Part shown: piece after piece, positions 10,960-21,700 of the stretch
How positions within the stretch are numbered: the first letter of the stretch is position 1
How the letters are laid out: each line of letters starts with the position of its first letter
Origin: Siderastrea radians
Taxonomy: Eukaryota; Cnidaria; Anthozoa; Scleractinia; Rhizangiidae
Direction: 5' to 3'
Length of the DNA stretch: 64,000 bases
Assembly (NCBI GenBank): GCA_964017195.1
Contig: OZ024894.1
Coordinates: forward strand, 37,068,923-37,132,922
Program-made: the position numbers and the translations under genes
The notes under the pieces: model-generated
Database searches by the model: none
Told to the model about the DNA's origin: nothing
The model's input: the letters and a program-made list of their open reading frames with translations, nothing else

Positions 10960-12715
10960 TCCGCCCTGTTACGAGATGCTATTAATTATTATCTTCTTAC
11001 GTGCGTACACGGCGAATGTGAACTGAACTGCATTGAACAACTACCTTTATTTTAGCACGATAAAATTAATCGGCTGAGCTGGTGGGGTCGTGCATTATTA
11101 ACTAAAGTTTCAATTCAAAAGACAATAAAAAATTAAAATATATTTACTCAAATAAGTATACTTAAAACTGTGCGCAAATATGATCTAATTCAAATAATAA
11201 AGATTACTGATGTCCGTAACTTTCGTCCATCTGTTTTATTACGGGTAATGGGACCAAAATTTCTTTTACTAAAGTCAACTTTAGTTAGTGAGCCCTTGAG
11301 AGCAACAGATTATGCAATGAAATGGAACTAATACAATAGCCGTGGTTACACGAGGCAACTTTACCTAGTAGGTAAATGTGAGGTTTTCGGGAAAGTTGCG
11401 TTTTACCGTGTAACTGATTTTACATCGGGAAAATTTGCTCTGGTAAATTTTCATGGCGAGGTGACTGAGAACAAAAAAAAATGCCCTAAGCAAAGCCATA
11501 GGTCAATTGAAGGGCCGTTTGGTTTCCCTAGGTAAGCCTACCAAGGAAAGGCCGAGGTTTGGACACTGCCCGTGCAATGCGTGATCAGCAAGTTGACACA
11601 TTTTACATGTGGCATCTTTGTGTAAAAGATTCTTAAAAATGCTGCAAATCCTAAATGTTAAAGAAACCTGAGGTTTAGAGCACGTTCTAATTCATGTGTA
11701 TCGAAGATTTTTACTTCCCAGGATTTGGTAGCGTATCCGATGGAAATGGTTTCTTCGTCTTCTTATTTGGTTCATAGAGAAAAACATTACGTATGAAAGG
11801 GCTAAGCGTCATCATAACAATAAAAAAAAATGACGGGGTAATACACGATAATCTCTCTGTTGTCCCTGGTTTCCTCCTAGAAAGTTAGTCAGCCAGAAAA
11901 ACTCCCTGGGTACATGTAACCTTTATTACCCAGGTAAATACAAGCCTCAGCTATCTTACCAAGGGAAAATTATACTGGGGAAATCGTGTTTACCTAGTGT
12001 AGTGTCGTCACCTCAAAAAGCTAGCTGACACAAACGACTGTGACATAAGACTGATGGGAAAATGATTTTCAAATGAGGCTACGATAAGTCTTTCACTCGA
12101 ATTAGGGTCACCATATATCAAATCAGTGTGACCGGCAATACACACTTGCCGGCTGGAACACCTTTTTGATAATGCGCAGAATTCAACAGCTGATTCAATT
12201 ATGATAAAGTTAATGATGAACTCCGTCTCCACGGTCAAGATGCCATCAGTGCCTTACGAAGGGACAAACTGGAGTTATAATCTGATGATAAAATAATGAG
12301 TCCTAAACATGAAGCTTTCAAGAACGTTGCATTGAGGATTAATAATTAATGGGCGTAAAGACTCAATAATTCCAGGTAGTCGAGTAATCACAAGTACTCA
12401 GACACCGATAGGGCATAAGGACGTCGCTGAAGGAAAGTTCTCTCCAGACCAAATGTAGATTGATATTTTAGATTGGAAAAAAAATGGAATAATGAGAAAT
12501 TCATCCAAGACGAAAACTTCAAGAATCTATTCGTCCCGGGCATTACTGAGTTGCGCAAATGTAATGGCCATTATGCAATATTTTACAACATAATGGCCGG
12601 AATTCGTCTACAGACAAGATTTATTATTTTTAAATGGCAAGCAAATGTTTTAAAACATTGTCTAGTGTCCTTAGACGACTTTAACTGTCACTAAGAACGG
12701 ATTTCCTCAATTCGA
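10960..12715. other. Non-coding stretch, possible small inverted-repeat element
   Basis: No convincing gene is seen. GTGGTTACACGAGGCAACTT near 11341 and a related reverse motif near 11980-12005 (TTTACCTAGTGTAGTG) suggest the worn ends of a 0.65-kb non-autonomous element, but the match is weak. Confidence 0.3.
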
Positions 12716-12722
12716 GAAGTTC

Positions 12723-12918
12723 ATGCAACGGAGATACGATCAACACCCTTCGACCAAAATCGAACCGCCAGACCTCACTGAGCTTAACACTGCCAGAGAA
12801 AAGAGGAAACGCGAAATCACAATGACTCAAATCTTGAAAGAGATAGGCACGTGTGTTCTTTTCTTGAATGTTTTGTCAATGGTTAGCTTTATCGAACGTG
12901 ATCCCCAAGTTGAATAAG
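12723..12918 (+). pseudogene. Polycystin-1-like exon fragment
   Basis: The reading frame encodes PPDLTELNTAREKRKREITM, then a hydrophobic helix and IERDPQ. In polycystin-1/PKD1-like proteins a Pro-Pro-rich linker, R-E-K-R-x-K-E-I-x-M, a membrane helix and an R-D-P motif come in this order, in the C-terminal membrane domain where the shared polycystin-channel helices begin. An in-frame TAA (12915-12917) stands immediately before a good donor (GTAAGG at 12919), where the family usually reads on. No neighbouring polycystin exon is recognisable, so this is probably a lone fragment or a dying gene. The identification rests on motif order only. Confidence 0.45.
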
Positions 12919-13277
12919 GTAAGGTGCCAGCTGTAACGTAACTTACAAATGCGTTAAACTTAAAAAAAAAAAAAAAAAAACAGCTGTATTCATTATGTTT
13001 GAACAGATTTTCATGGACCAAAGCCTTTTACCAACTTTTGAGGTTGCCACTTCAAAAGTTACTTTCGTCTAGCTTTCCGAATTAGCTATAGCAGCTGTAG
13101 CAGAAACCCCTGTTCTCTGTTTGGTAAAATAACAGTCTAAAAATTTGATCATGGTTTACATGCTTCCAAACAATACATGCACCTTCAAATACATATGTGT
13201 GTATGTATCTGCAACAGTTTAGACTCTTCTTCGTTAGATCGGGTAAGGTTGAAAACTTTTCTGGAGAAAAAAAAACA

Positions 13278-14098
13278 TGTCAGAAAAAGGTGCTGATTTA
13301 ACAAGCGAACTTGAATGCAGCCAATTATGCAGTGACAGAAACAAATACATGCTTGTTGCCAGATGAAAATTGGCTGGAAGTATCACAAGATAGACAAATA
13401 AGAACGGTCAAAGCAGTACGAGGTTCGCTTTCATCGATTGACTATGCTCTTTACTCTTCCCAAATTAGTCATGACGAAAGTCGTGACGAGGAAACCCTGT
13501 CTACTTGTTCTTCATCTATCTCACTTCACAAAGAAAACTTTGTCTTACTCTGGTGAACCAGGAGTCTGCTGAAGGGCGTAACAATTTTCTAGGAAGCCCT
13601 CAATGACATCACAGACAAAAGAAGGAAATTGCGGGAGTGATAGCGGTAGGTATTCTCCATGTACAAAATATTCCCGCAGTAGCCAATTTTCTACTGTAGC
13701 AAACTTATTAGCAGATTTAAAGGCAGGAAGGAATCAAGTTCCAGTTATCACTCCTGACTTTTGTGCCGATCGAATTTGTGGGGACCGAGAATTCGAACGT
13801 TAAATCTCAAATCTCCGTGGCATCGGAATTGTCGCACTTTTACGATTTACTTGACAGAGCAGCTTGTAAACTCACTTTTAGAGGAAATAACAATTCTCTA
13901 ATGAGTCAAAACGAAAACGTTTCAATTGATTCAGATCTTCATCATTACTACCTGTCCAGTTGTTAGAAAATGCAGCCAAGGAGCAAAACCAGAATAAAGA
14001 GAATATGCTTAATGCAAAGAAATTTGACTTCAGTGATTATCAAGTTTGCTTTAACAACCTCGGAGACAAGCCCGCAGAAGAGGTGAATTTGGATATAT
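13278..14098 (+). pseudogene. Decayed coding stretch, family not recognised
   Basis: From the ATG at 13278 (MSEKGADLTSELECSQLCSD) protein-like text continues across at least four frames: ENWLEVSQDRQIRTVKAVRG (13365 on), NQESAEGRNNFLGSPQ (13558 on), SQTKEGNCGSDSGRYSPCTK (13609 on) and NAKKFDFSDYQVCFNNLGDK (about 14012 on). The text is rich in Ser, Asp and Glu, without a domain I can name. Frame changes every 100-250 bp suggest an old pseudogene. It lies about 360 bp after the polycystin-like exon on the same strand, but I cannot link them. Spurious open frames are the alternative. Confidence 0.3.
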
Positions 14099-14099
14099 A

Positions 14100-15440
14100 G
14101 CACTTTGGACGTGGAGCCAAAGCTTTTAGATCTGATGAGAAACTTTGCAAGTTCAAGTTCAAGAGGATCAAATATATGAGCAATTATTCATATCATACGT
14201 CACTGCAATGAACGAGGTTCGTTTGAACCGGATTGTTCAACCATGGAAAGGAAACTTTTGAAAAGGTTTGCTGAAAAGACAAAGTGGAAGTACACTAGAC
14301 ACATGCATATTTAATCTTCATAAGCAGAGAGATTGTATTTTCTGGAAGAAAAATGAGTGTGCTTAGTGAAAACTGAGTTTAAAGCTCTAACGTTCAAAAG
14401 CTCTAAAGAATCTTGTCTTTTAAACAAAACTTTGGATTATAGTTTTGGCACGTTTTGACGACAAACAACAAATTTAAATTTCGAATAAGGTATAACTTTT
14501 ATATACAGGTTATGTGTTGATCACTCTTAGGAAAACACGCTTAAGATAATTGAGTTAAAAGAACGTGGATGTATATACCTTCTTCTCAACCTTCACCGAT
14601 TATTCCATAATTTGCAGAGTTAAAAATTAACTACAGTGCTTGATTGCCGTTTGGCTAGTACACTTATTCTTAGTGGCCCAGGCCCAAATAAATTGGCTTT
14701 TAATTTCCTCAAGTCTAAAACAAAAACAAATTAAACCATATTTACTTTTACGATAAAGTCTTTTATCGAGGGATTTTGCCTATAATCGTATCGGAAAAAG
14801 TACAACAGGGAACTCTGGGTAAGTCTGGAGAGTCACATGTTAATAAAAAAACAAAATGGCGTCTTGTTGTATTGCAGATTGATCTAAGTACTCCAGAATG
14901 GCTTTGAATTTTGCACTCCAAGAACTAAAAATTGACTACGATAATAGTAATGAACTTAGAGTTGAGGAAGAAAAGAAAGGTAGTCCAATGAAAGTACATT
15001 TTATTTATTATTATTATCTTTTTTTTATTGCAACTACATTGCAACATTTTTTAATCGTAGTCGCCCATCAGGCGATCAAACCTCAACTTTTAGTGGACCT
15101 GTTCAGTTTTAAATCACCACTGGCAACCTGGCGACTGCCAATTTTTAGCCCTTAATTTGTTGTTTTCACTGATCCTTTTTAATCTGTTCTAGGCATTTAT
15201 ATGTCAGCAGTGATCAATGATGCAGCTTTTTCTTACAGTGAAGGTACGTGGAAGATATCAGTCATATAATTATCCCAGCTTACGTACCTAACTGTTCAGT
15301 AAATTGAACTGGATTGAACAGAGTGATTGGGTTAATTTGGGTTCGGAAGTCGAACACCAAAATATGTATACAGCTCTGTTTGATTCTATTCAATTTCTGA
15401 ACCCAGTCAAACATAATTAAGCACAATTAAACAGTGTTAA
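14100..15440. other. Non-coding; nothing recognised
   Basis: AT-rich sequence with several short frames and no domain, splice-consistent exon or inverted-repeat ends that I can support. Confidence 0.4.
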
Positions 15441-15449
15441 AATCATTCA

Positions 15450-15905
15450 AATATACAAGATATTTAAACCATCTGCCTTATTGATTATTGCAACTGTTTG
15501 CTATATGGTGCTCCAAAACATTTACTCCATAGGCTCAAGCGAGTGTTAAATTGTCCTCCAAAAAATAGTATACCAGTGCAAAAAGTATGGAACTGCATTG
15601 GCTTCCTATCGAACAGCGGAGATACTTCTGATTACATTTAAAGCGCTACACAACCAAGCTCCTACTTATCTAACTGACTTACTTACTTATTATCAACCTC
15701 CAAAATTACTTCGTTTATCTGCAAAAAAACTTGCTTTGGAATCCTACCTATAATCTTAAATCTAATGGTGGGCGTTCTTTTGCTGTTGCTGTGGCATCGA
15801 TGTGGAATACCCTACCCCAATCTGTGAAGATTCAGCATCAGTTGACATTTTTAAATGCAGACTCAAAAAAGCACCTTTTTATAAATGCTTACCACGGAAG
15901 CTGAT
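15450..15905 (+). pseudogene. 3' end of a CR1/L2-type LINE reverse transcriptase
   Basis: Broken frames read as the C-terminal tail seen after the RT domain in CR1/L2-type elements of invertebrates: a YCN..LYGAPKHLLHRLKRVL-like start, then LPIEQRRYF, FKALHNQAPTYLTDLLTYYQ, a Gly-Gly-Arg-Ser-Phe region with MWNTLPQSVK-like text, and SASVDIFKCRLKKAPFYKCL. Several stops and frameshifts interrupt it. An ATT microsatellite (15918-15950) follows. Only the last ~150 residues of the element remain. Confidence 0.6.
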
Positions 15906-16670
15906 TTTCTCGTTTTATTATTATTATGTTACTATTATTATTATTATTACAAGCAGTCTCCCATTTTTTCTCTGGTGCATGCACACCGACTGTCTGTACA
16001 TATGTACGTCGCCCTGGATGGAATTGCATTCATATTCAAAGTCTCAAGGTGTCCTTGAGCAGTAACATGCTTGTTTCGGTGAAATAGCAGACAGCATGTA
16101 GTTCTAACCTTTAACCAGAAGATGGGAGACTTCCGTGGATATTTTTCTCTCTCTATTACATTGTAGAACTTAAAAACAGATCTTTACGGGTAATGAGCAA
16201 ATTGTTACGAACAATATTCCTTTGTCTATTGATTCCCAGAGACTGGAGAGAAAGAAAACCATACCAAATATAGAGGGTTTTCTAATGATTACGGGACCAT
16301 TTAATTTGTTGTTCCCATATAGTCAAAGTGAAATTTCATTAGAAATCCAATATGGCCGCCGGTTGATGGTGGCTATTAGGTGTGGAAGGGAAGGGGTTAA
16401 GATGAGCGGTTTCTCTGCTCTTCCTGTCCCAATAAATAATAGGCACGCTTTGTGCAAGTGCACCATGTAACTTCATCAAAGCAAGGATGAGTAGAAATAT
16501 TCCCTTTATATGCGTAGGCAAGTAAAACAAGAAGATATAGGACAATATAGGACGACAACAGCGGAATCGTGAGATGTTAATAGCTGGGATAAGAAATACA
16601 GGATAGCTCATGGGGTTATTTTCCTAACTGAAAGCCTTGTTACTGTGACACTGTTAATACGACCACATTT
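15906..16670. other. Non-coding; nothing recognised
   Basis: After the LINE tail this stretch holds a TTATTA-type microsatellite at 15916-15951 and then no gene or repeat with ends I can define. Confidence 0.4.
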
Positions 16671-16671
16671 T

Positions 16672-17119
16672 TGCCCGGGGTGGGGGTACTCACTATAAAC
16701 GGCTATACGGGGAGGCTCCGGCCAGCAGGGGTGTCTTTTATTTTACCCCGCAATATACTAAAGGGTATGGAAAATCGTCATTTCAGTGTATGGAAGGGTA
16801 AAAAAATTCCCTGTTAAGTGAAAGAGATGACAGCTAAGGATATGTATGTGGAAGGGTGCCACGTTTTTGCAGAAATAACGATGCAAAGCACATAAAATCT
16901 TGGAGCCTTTCAGTCCTTCTGGCTCAGGAGGCCAGAAGGACTGAAAAGGGAAAAATGTGACGTTCATAGGAAATTCTATTGCTTTGGCTTAGCCTTGAGG
17001 TATAAGAAAGGAGTGTCATTTTTGTAAAAAAAAGAAAAAAAGAAGTATATTAAAGGCTAAGAGTTTGAACCTCCGGGTGGAGCCTCCCCTTATAAAACTT
17101 AATTGAGTACCCCCGGGCA
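16672..17119. mobile_element. Non-autonomous DNA element with GCCCGGGG...TACTC termini
   Basis: The left end TGCCCGGGGTGGGGGTACTC (16672) pairs with GAGTACCCCCGGGCA ending at 17119. About 410 bp lie between the ends with no gene. A 42-bp perfect-type hairpin (TTTCAGTCCTTCTGGC against GCCAGAAGGACTGAAA, near 16908-16945) sits inside. Confidence 0.65.
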
Positions 17120-18490
17120 TTTTGTTGCCTTTTAGTGGTCATATCTAGGGGGTACGTATTCAAGCTCACGTCACTGAGTCTTGTTTAAGGCAAATGACAC
17201 AAGGTGCAAACATCCGTTACAGTTAATTCGAAAGTATTTGTTATCGAGTAGGTTTTGGCAGTTACTGATCAGAAAAAGCCTTAGCACTGACGCAGAAGAA
17301 GATAAACAGTAGGGGTGAGATGACATTTTTTTTCCTTTTCAAAGGAAAACCAAAGATAGACTTTCATAACTTTTTGGTTCGATAACGAGAAGTGTTGAGG
17401 AATGCGATTGAAAGCATCATTAAAAACATTACTTATTGGAACGCATCGGCAGCAGTAGTTATCACAGGAACTTCCAAATCAAACAGGACTGGACAATCAA
17501 ACAACTTCAAAAGTGTGAGACTTTTTAACCCCTTTTTTGATCTCCTCAGGCAGCGTGTACCGTGAATTTGTATACAGTTATTTTGAACAATGATAGTTTT
17601 ATTAATCGCATGTGTCACTGGGTAAACACAGGAACACACAATAACTTTGAAGTTTTGGAAAAATCATAGTTCATATTTCTATATATTTATGTATTAAAAA
17701 ATACAGGATCAGCAAATACGAGAAAAAGAGGAAACAGGGGTAGATAGTTCAACGCACGACTCAGAGGCAGAATTAGTAATTTACGGGGAACTTATCTACC
17801 ATATAACAGCCAGTGCATCGGATTATTTCTTGTTAGCCCACAGGGGATATAGCAACATTCAAATAGTAGTACCCTTGACTTTCTTTCGCCCAAAACCAAT
17901 AGACGGGCATCGGTTGTGAATTACAACTTTTTTATTCAGCCACAAAAAGCAATCTACAACAGGGGGATTCTTGATTTACACTAAATACTGAATTATAATA
18001 AAAACGTGTATAAAAAATAGAGAAATAAAAAACAAGAGGATAAACTCTTGTAAGGATAATATAAAGCAGCATTAAATTCGCTTTCAAGAACTGTTGTCGC
18101 TAAAATTTAACAGTGGACGAAAACCAGCGATAAATAATGGAAATTAAAGGTGACTAGACACGTACTGGTGACTCGTCAACGGCCTTTGCAGTTGTTTTAA
18201 GGCCTCTTTTCCCCTATGTTATAGTTCAAGCGTAACTACATGCTATGGAAAAACAAAATATACTACGCAAGCGTTGTTTTCCAATAATATATTTATTGGA
18301 AGCATGAATTTTACTAAGCCGCTCACGAACAGCAAGGCACAACAAACACTTCGTTTTAAAACTTTTGCACCGAAGGTAAAATATATTTAACTATTGCCAA
18401 AAAAAAAAAACACTAACTACAACTAGGTTAAGTACATTGCTAAAAATATAATCCCCCTATTTATTCTAAAAGTGCGCGTTTCAGAACATT
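17120..18490 (-). other. 3' flank and probable 3' UTR of the EGF/SEA gene
   Basis: The region just downstream (minus strand) of the stop codon is AT-rich and non-coding. A minus-strand AATAAA at 18297-18292, inside a CCAATAATATATTTATTGG palindrome, is a plausible polyadenylation signal about 195 bp after the stop; others occur further on (near 17930). Which one is used cannot be seen. Confidence 0.4.
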
Positions 18491-18792
18491 TCACTCAAAC
18501 GCTTCATTTGATTCTCCTTTCATGGATTTTGACCAGACTCCAACTTGCTCAAAATAAATGACCTTTTCCGCGGACTTTGCATTTTTCAACTCATATTTCT
18601 CCCGATTTGGAAACGCCTCTTCCGATGGCATTATCCCCGAGTGACGCCTATTTCGGCCACCCATTTTGTTCCTCTTACAGAAACGAATAAGGCAAATACT
18701 GGCAAGAGCTAAGACAAATAGCCCGCCGCCGAGGGAAACACCAAAGATGATGGCATAACTTTTCTTTTCCTCGTCTGGTTCCTTAGTAGGCT
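18491..18792 (-). CDS. EGF gene last exon: transmembrane helix and cytoplasmic tail
   Basis: 302 nt from acceptor CTTTACTTTAG to TGA at 18491-18493. It encodes [20 protein letters not shown], a hydrophobic helix with a GGG motif ending [11 protein letters not shown], a stop-transfer [12 protein letters not shown], and a tail with tyrosines in REKYELKN and EKVIYFEQV, finishing SNEAFE. The protein is type I, with its N-terminus outside. The tyrosines could be phosphorylated, but no known docking motif is certain. Confidence 0.78.
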
Positions 18793-21700
18793 CTAAAGTA
18801 AAGAAATAAAAAAAAACAACAAAACAAAAGACATGATTAGAGTTCCTTAACGTTCCTTGTTGCTTGCTACCAGCTGAAAGTAGAACGAGGACACAGGGTG
18901 GGGATTGAAAGAAACTCTGTTGCAAGAGACTATATAAAGGCCTTTTTGATGATGAAACAAGAGTTCATACATTAGAATCTACTTTGCCACATTTCAACTG
19001 TGATGTAAATCCTAGGAACGATCGAGATCGCCGAGCTTGCATCGAATTCCGGTTGTCCTGTTTGCTGCAGCACAGCTCGATCAATTGTTTTTATGAAAGA
19101 CTCTATAACAAGCCCATTTAATGAAGGCTCAGATTTATCTGCGGTTGATTGGCCGTCGGCCACAATAAAAATTAAGTTCTAGATACCCCAATTGTCACAA
19201 GAAATTGGAGGCATATCTAGTTTTGTTCAATTTAAGCTAGGGATTTTTTTTTAAATTGCGGTTTCATGTTTTCCACAAAAGACAAGTAAAACGCAGCATT
19301 ACGGAATTTATTCTCGAGTATTATTATTTTTTTTGTTTTCTGACTGTGTTCAGTACCATTTAAATAGATTTTTTAAGCCGTAATTTCCAATGCTCTAACA
19401 TTATTTTTCCCCTTATACTTCAATATTGCCAAGTATATGCTACTCAGGGTCATAATAAATTGTTCGTGGTTCTCCAGTTTTGATAACTTTGACCTTGGTC
19501 CCACTTGTGCATATTGGGATAAGAACAAAGCGTTAACAGGAGATGAAGCCATCGACAGAACACGAAAAGTGACTGTTTTCCATTTGCGTGTTCTTCACAG
19601 TGCTTATTTAATTTCGGGAGTGATTATGTTTAATCCGAGTGCTACTGAGTATTTTATTACTGCTTATTAAACTATATATTTTGCTACAACTACGCTTGAC
19701 ATTTTTTTAAGTCAATCTTGTATCGTCGGACAAGAAAAGAACCTTCGTATTGACCTTAAACTATGGCACTAAACTGAAAAATTACTTTGGGTTCTGTCGG
19801 TTATCTGTTCAATAGACTCGGGATCAACTGAAAGGCTACCAAGCTTTCCATCACTTATCTCCTTTCTTAGGTCGGCAATGGTTTCGTCGGCCGTCATGAT
19901 TTTTCTGAACATCAGTTGAAACTCTGCCACAATACTCCCTTTGCTGGAAATGACACATGACAACAAGCAAATAATATGATTACAACGGCGTTGCTTGTTT
20001 TTTGAGCACACACAACGAGAAATAATATGAGAAGACAGTTGAAATAAGGTATACCTTTTTCCCAGTTTTTAAACCCTTATGAATTAAACCTGGTTTTGTT
20101 TGTTTAGCTAATCACACTTTCTTGCAGTACTAAACCGATCCACTTATAAGAAACAAAGACCTGAATCAATATTAACCCTCGGGCGTACAAGGGGGGGGGG
20201 ATTGATGCCACCCTCCCCTATAAGGTTTTCCTGAAACTTTTCTAGACGAATTATCTTCTAGATCTGCCGTTTTCAGTAGCTGTGCACAGCTAGACACATT
20301 TTGACACAAGTTTGGTGAGAATCGGTTGCTATGGTTACGAAATATGACGTCATAAGTAGCAGGTGGTCAAGCCGTTCTTAAAGAACAATTCGTGTTTTTT
20401 AACCCTTTTTAGGTGGAAAATGCAAAAAAATGTCAAGAAAAAGCAACAAAATGTTTAATTATGTCATATTCTACATGTTCAGCATCAAAAATGTCCAATT
20501 TCTAATTTTCGGTAAAATCCAAGATGAAATTATGAATATATGAAATTCATAAATTTGAACTGCGGAATGAAGAATTAAATGTAAAGAAGATTCTCGCAGT
20601 TATTAACGCAACTTATGCAGTTGCGAAAAGAAAGGCTGAAAAATCAGGCTTGCCGGGATTCGAACCCTGACCTCTGCGATACCGGTGCAGCGCTCTAACC
20701 AATTGAGCTAACAAGCCAACTGGGAGCTGGTCATTAAATTGGTTCGTAATATACCCGGGAAAGGTGAAGATGAAATTATGAATATATGAAATTCATAAAT
20801 TTGAACTGCGGAATGAAGAATTAAATGTAAAGAAGATCCTCGCAGTTATTAACGCAACTTATGCAGTTGCGAAAAGAAAGGCTGAAAAATCAGGCTTGCC
20901 GGGATTCGAACCCTGACCTCTGCGATACCGGTGCAGCGCTCTAACCAATTGAGCTAACAAGCCAACTGGGAGCTGGTCATTAAATTGGTTCGTAATATAC
21001 CCGGGAAAGATGAAGATGAAATTATGAATATATGAAATATATTTGAACTGCGAATGAAGAATTAAATGTAAAGACGATCCTCGCAGTTATTAACGCAACT
21101 TATGCAGTTGCGAAAAGAAGGGTATATTACGAACCAATTTAATGACCAGCTCCCAGTTGGCTTGTTAGCTCAATTGGTTAGAGCGCTGCACCGGTATCGC
21201 AGAGGTCAGAGTTCGAGTCCCGGCAAGCCTGATTTTTTCAGGCTTTCTTTTCGCAACTGCATAAGTTGCGTTAATAACTGCGAGGATCTTCTTTACATTT
21301 AAAATCCAAGATGGCGCCCAATATGGCGGCCACCTTGAATGACGTCACTGGCCGCCAGCAGCGCAGCAACCCATTATATGTACCTCATCTTGTGGAGTAC
21401 ATCACAGGCTTTCTACAAAAGGAGAAATCTTTCCAAAATATTGTAATATAACGAAAACCCAAGGGGGGGTTCCATCAAACCCCCCCCCCCCGTCGTACCA
21501 CGATGGGGCTTTGACTTTGCTTCTACGTCCGAGGGTTAATTAAAAGCAATTCAGTAAACTTCTTTTATTGTATCGATTCCTTTCATTTGATTACTCTTTC
21601 CTACTCACATACCAATCATAACAAAGGGAGCCAATATCTTGACCTTTCAGGGGGGGTAAGTTGTATAATATCATCAAGCTCGCAAAGAAAATGAAAAATA

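Larger units (their letters stand above)
20527..21300. mobile_element. Array of tRNA-like units inserted with a 13-bp target-site duplication
   Basis: AAAATCCAAGATG occurs at 20514-20526 and again at 21301-21313, directly bordering the insert. The insert holds two full 246-bp units (minus sense), a partial third and then a unit in the opposite sense. Each unit is tRNA-like sequence, a T-run in a small hairpin (GCCTGATTTTTTCAGGC), TTGCGTTAATAACTGCGAG and a tail. The duplication and the empty site at 3.03 kb show it entered as a transposed unit, as SINEs do; the inversion arose before or during insertion. Confidence 0.8.
20170..21420 (-). repeat. Interspersed repeat interrupted by a tRNA-like array
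   Basis: Reverse-oriented relative of 2935-3395, split at 20526/21301. G-runs near 20190 and C-runs near 21480 frame it. Confidence 0.7.

Noticed and set aside
20000..21540. Genuine tRNA gene cluster
   Set aside because: A real cluster would not be bordered by a 13-bp target duplication, and the folds have stem defects; a SINE-like insertion explains it better.
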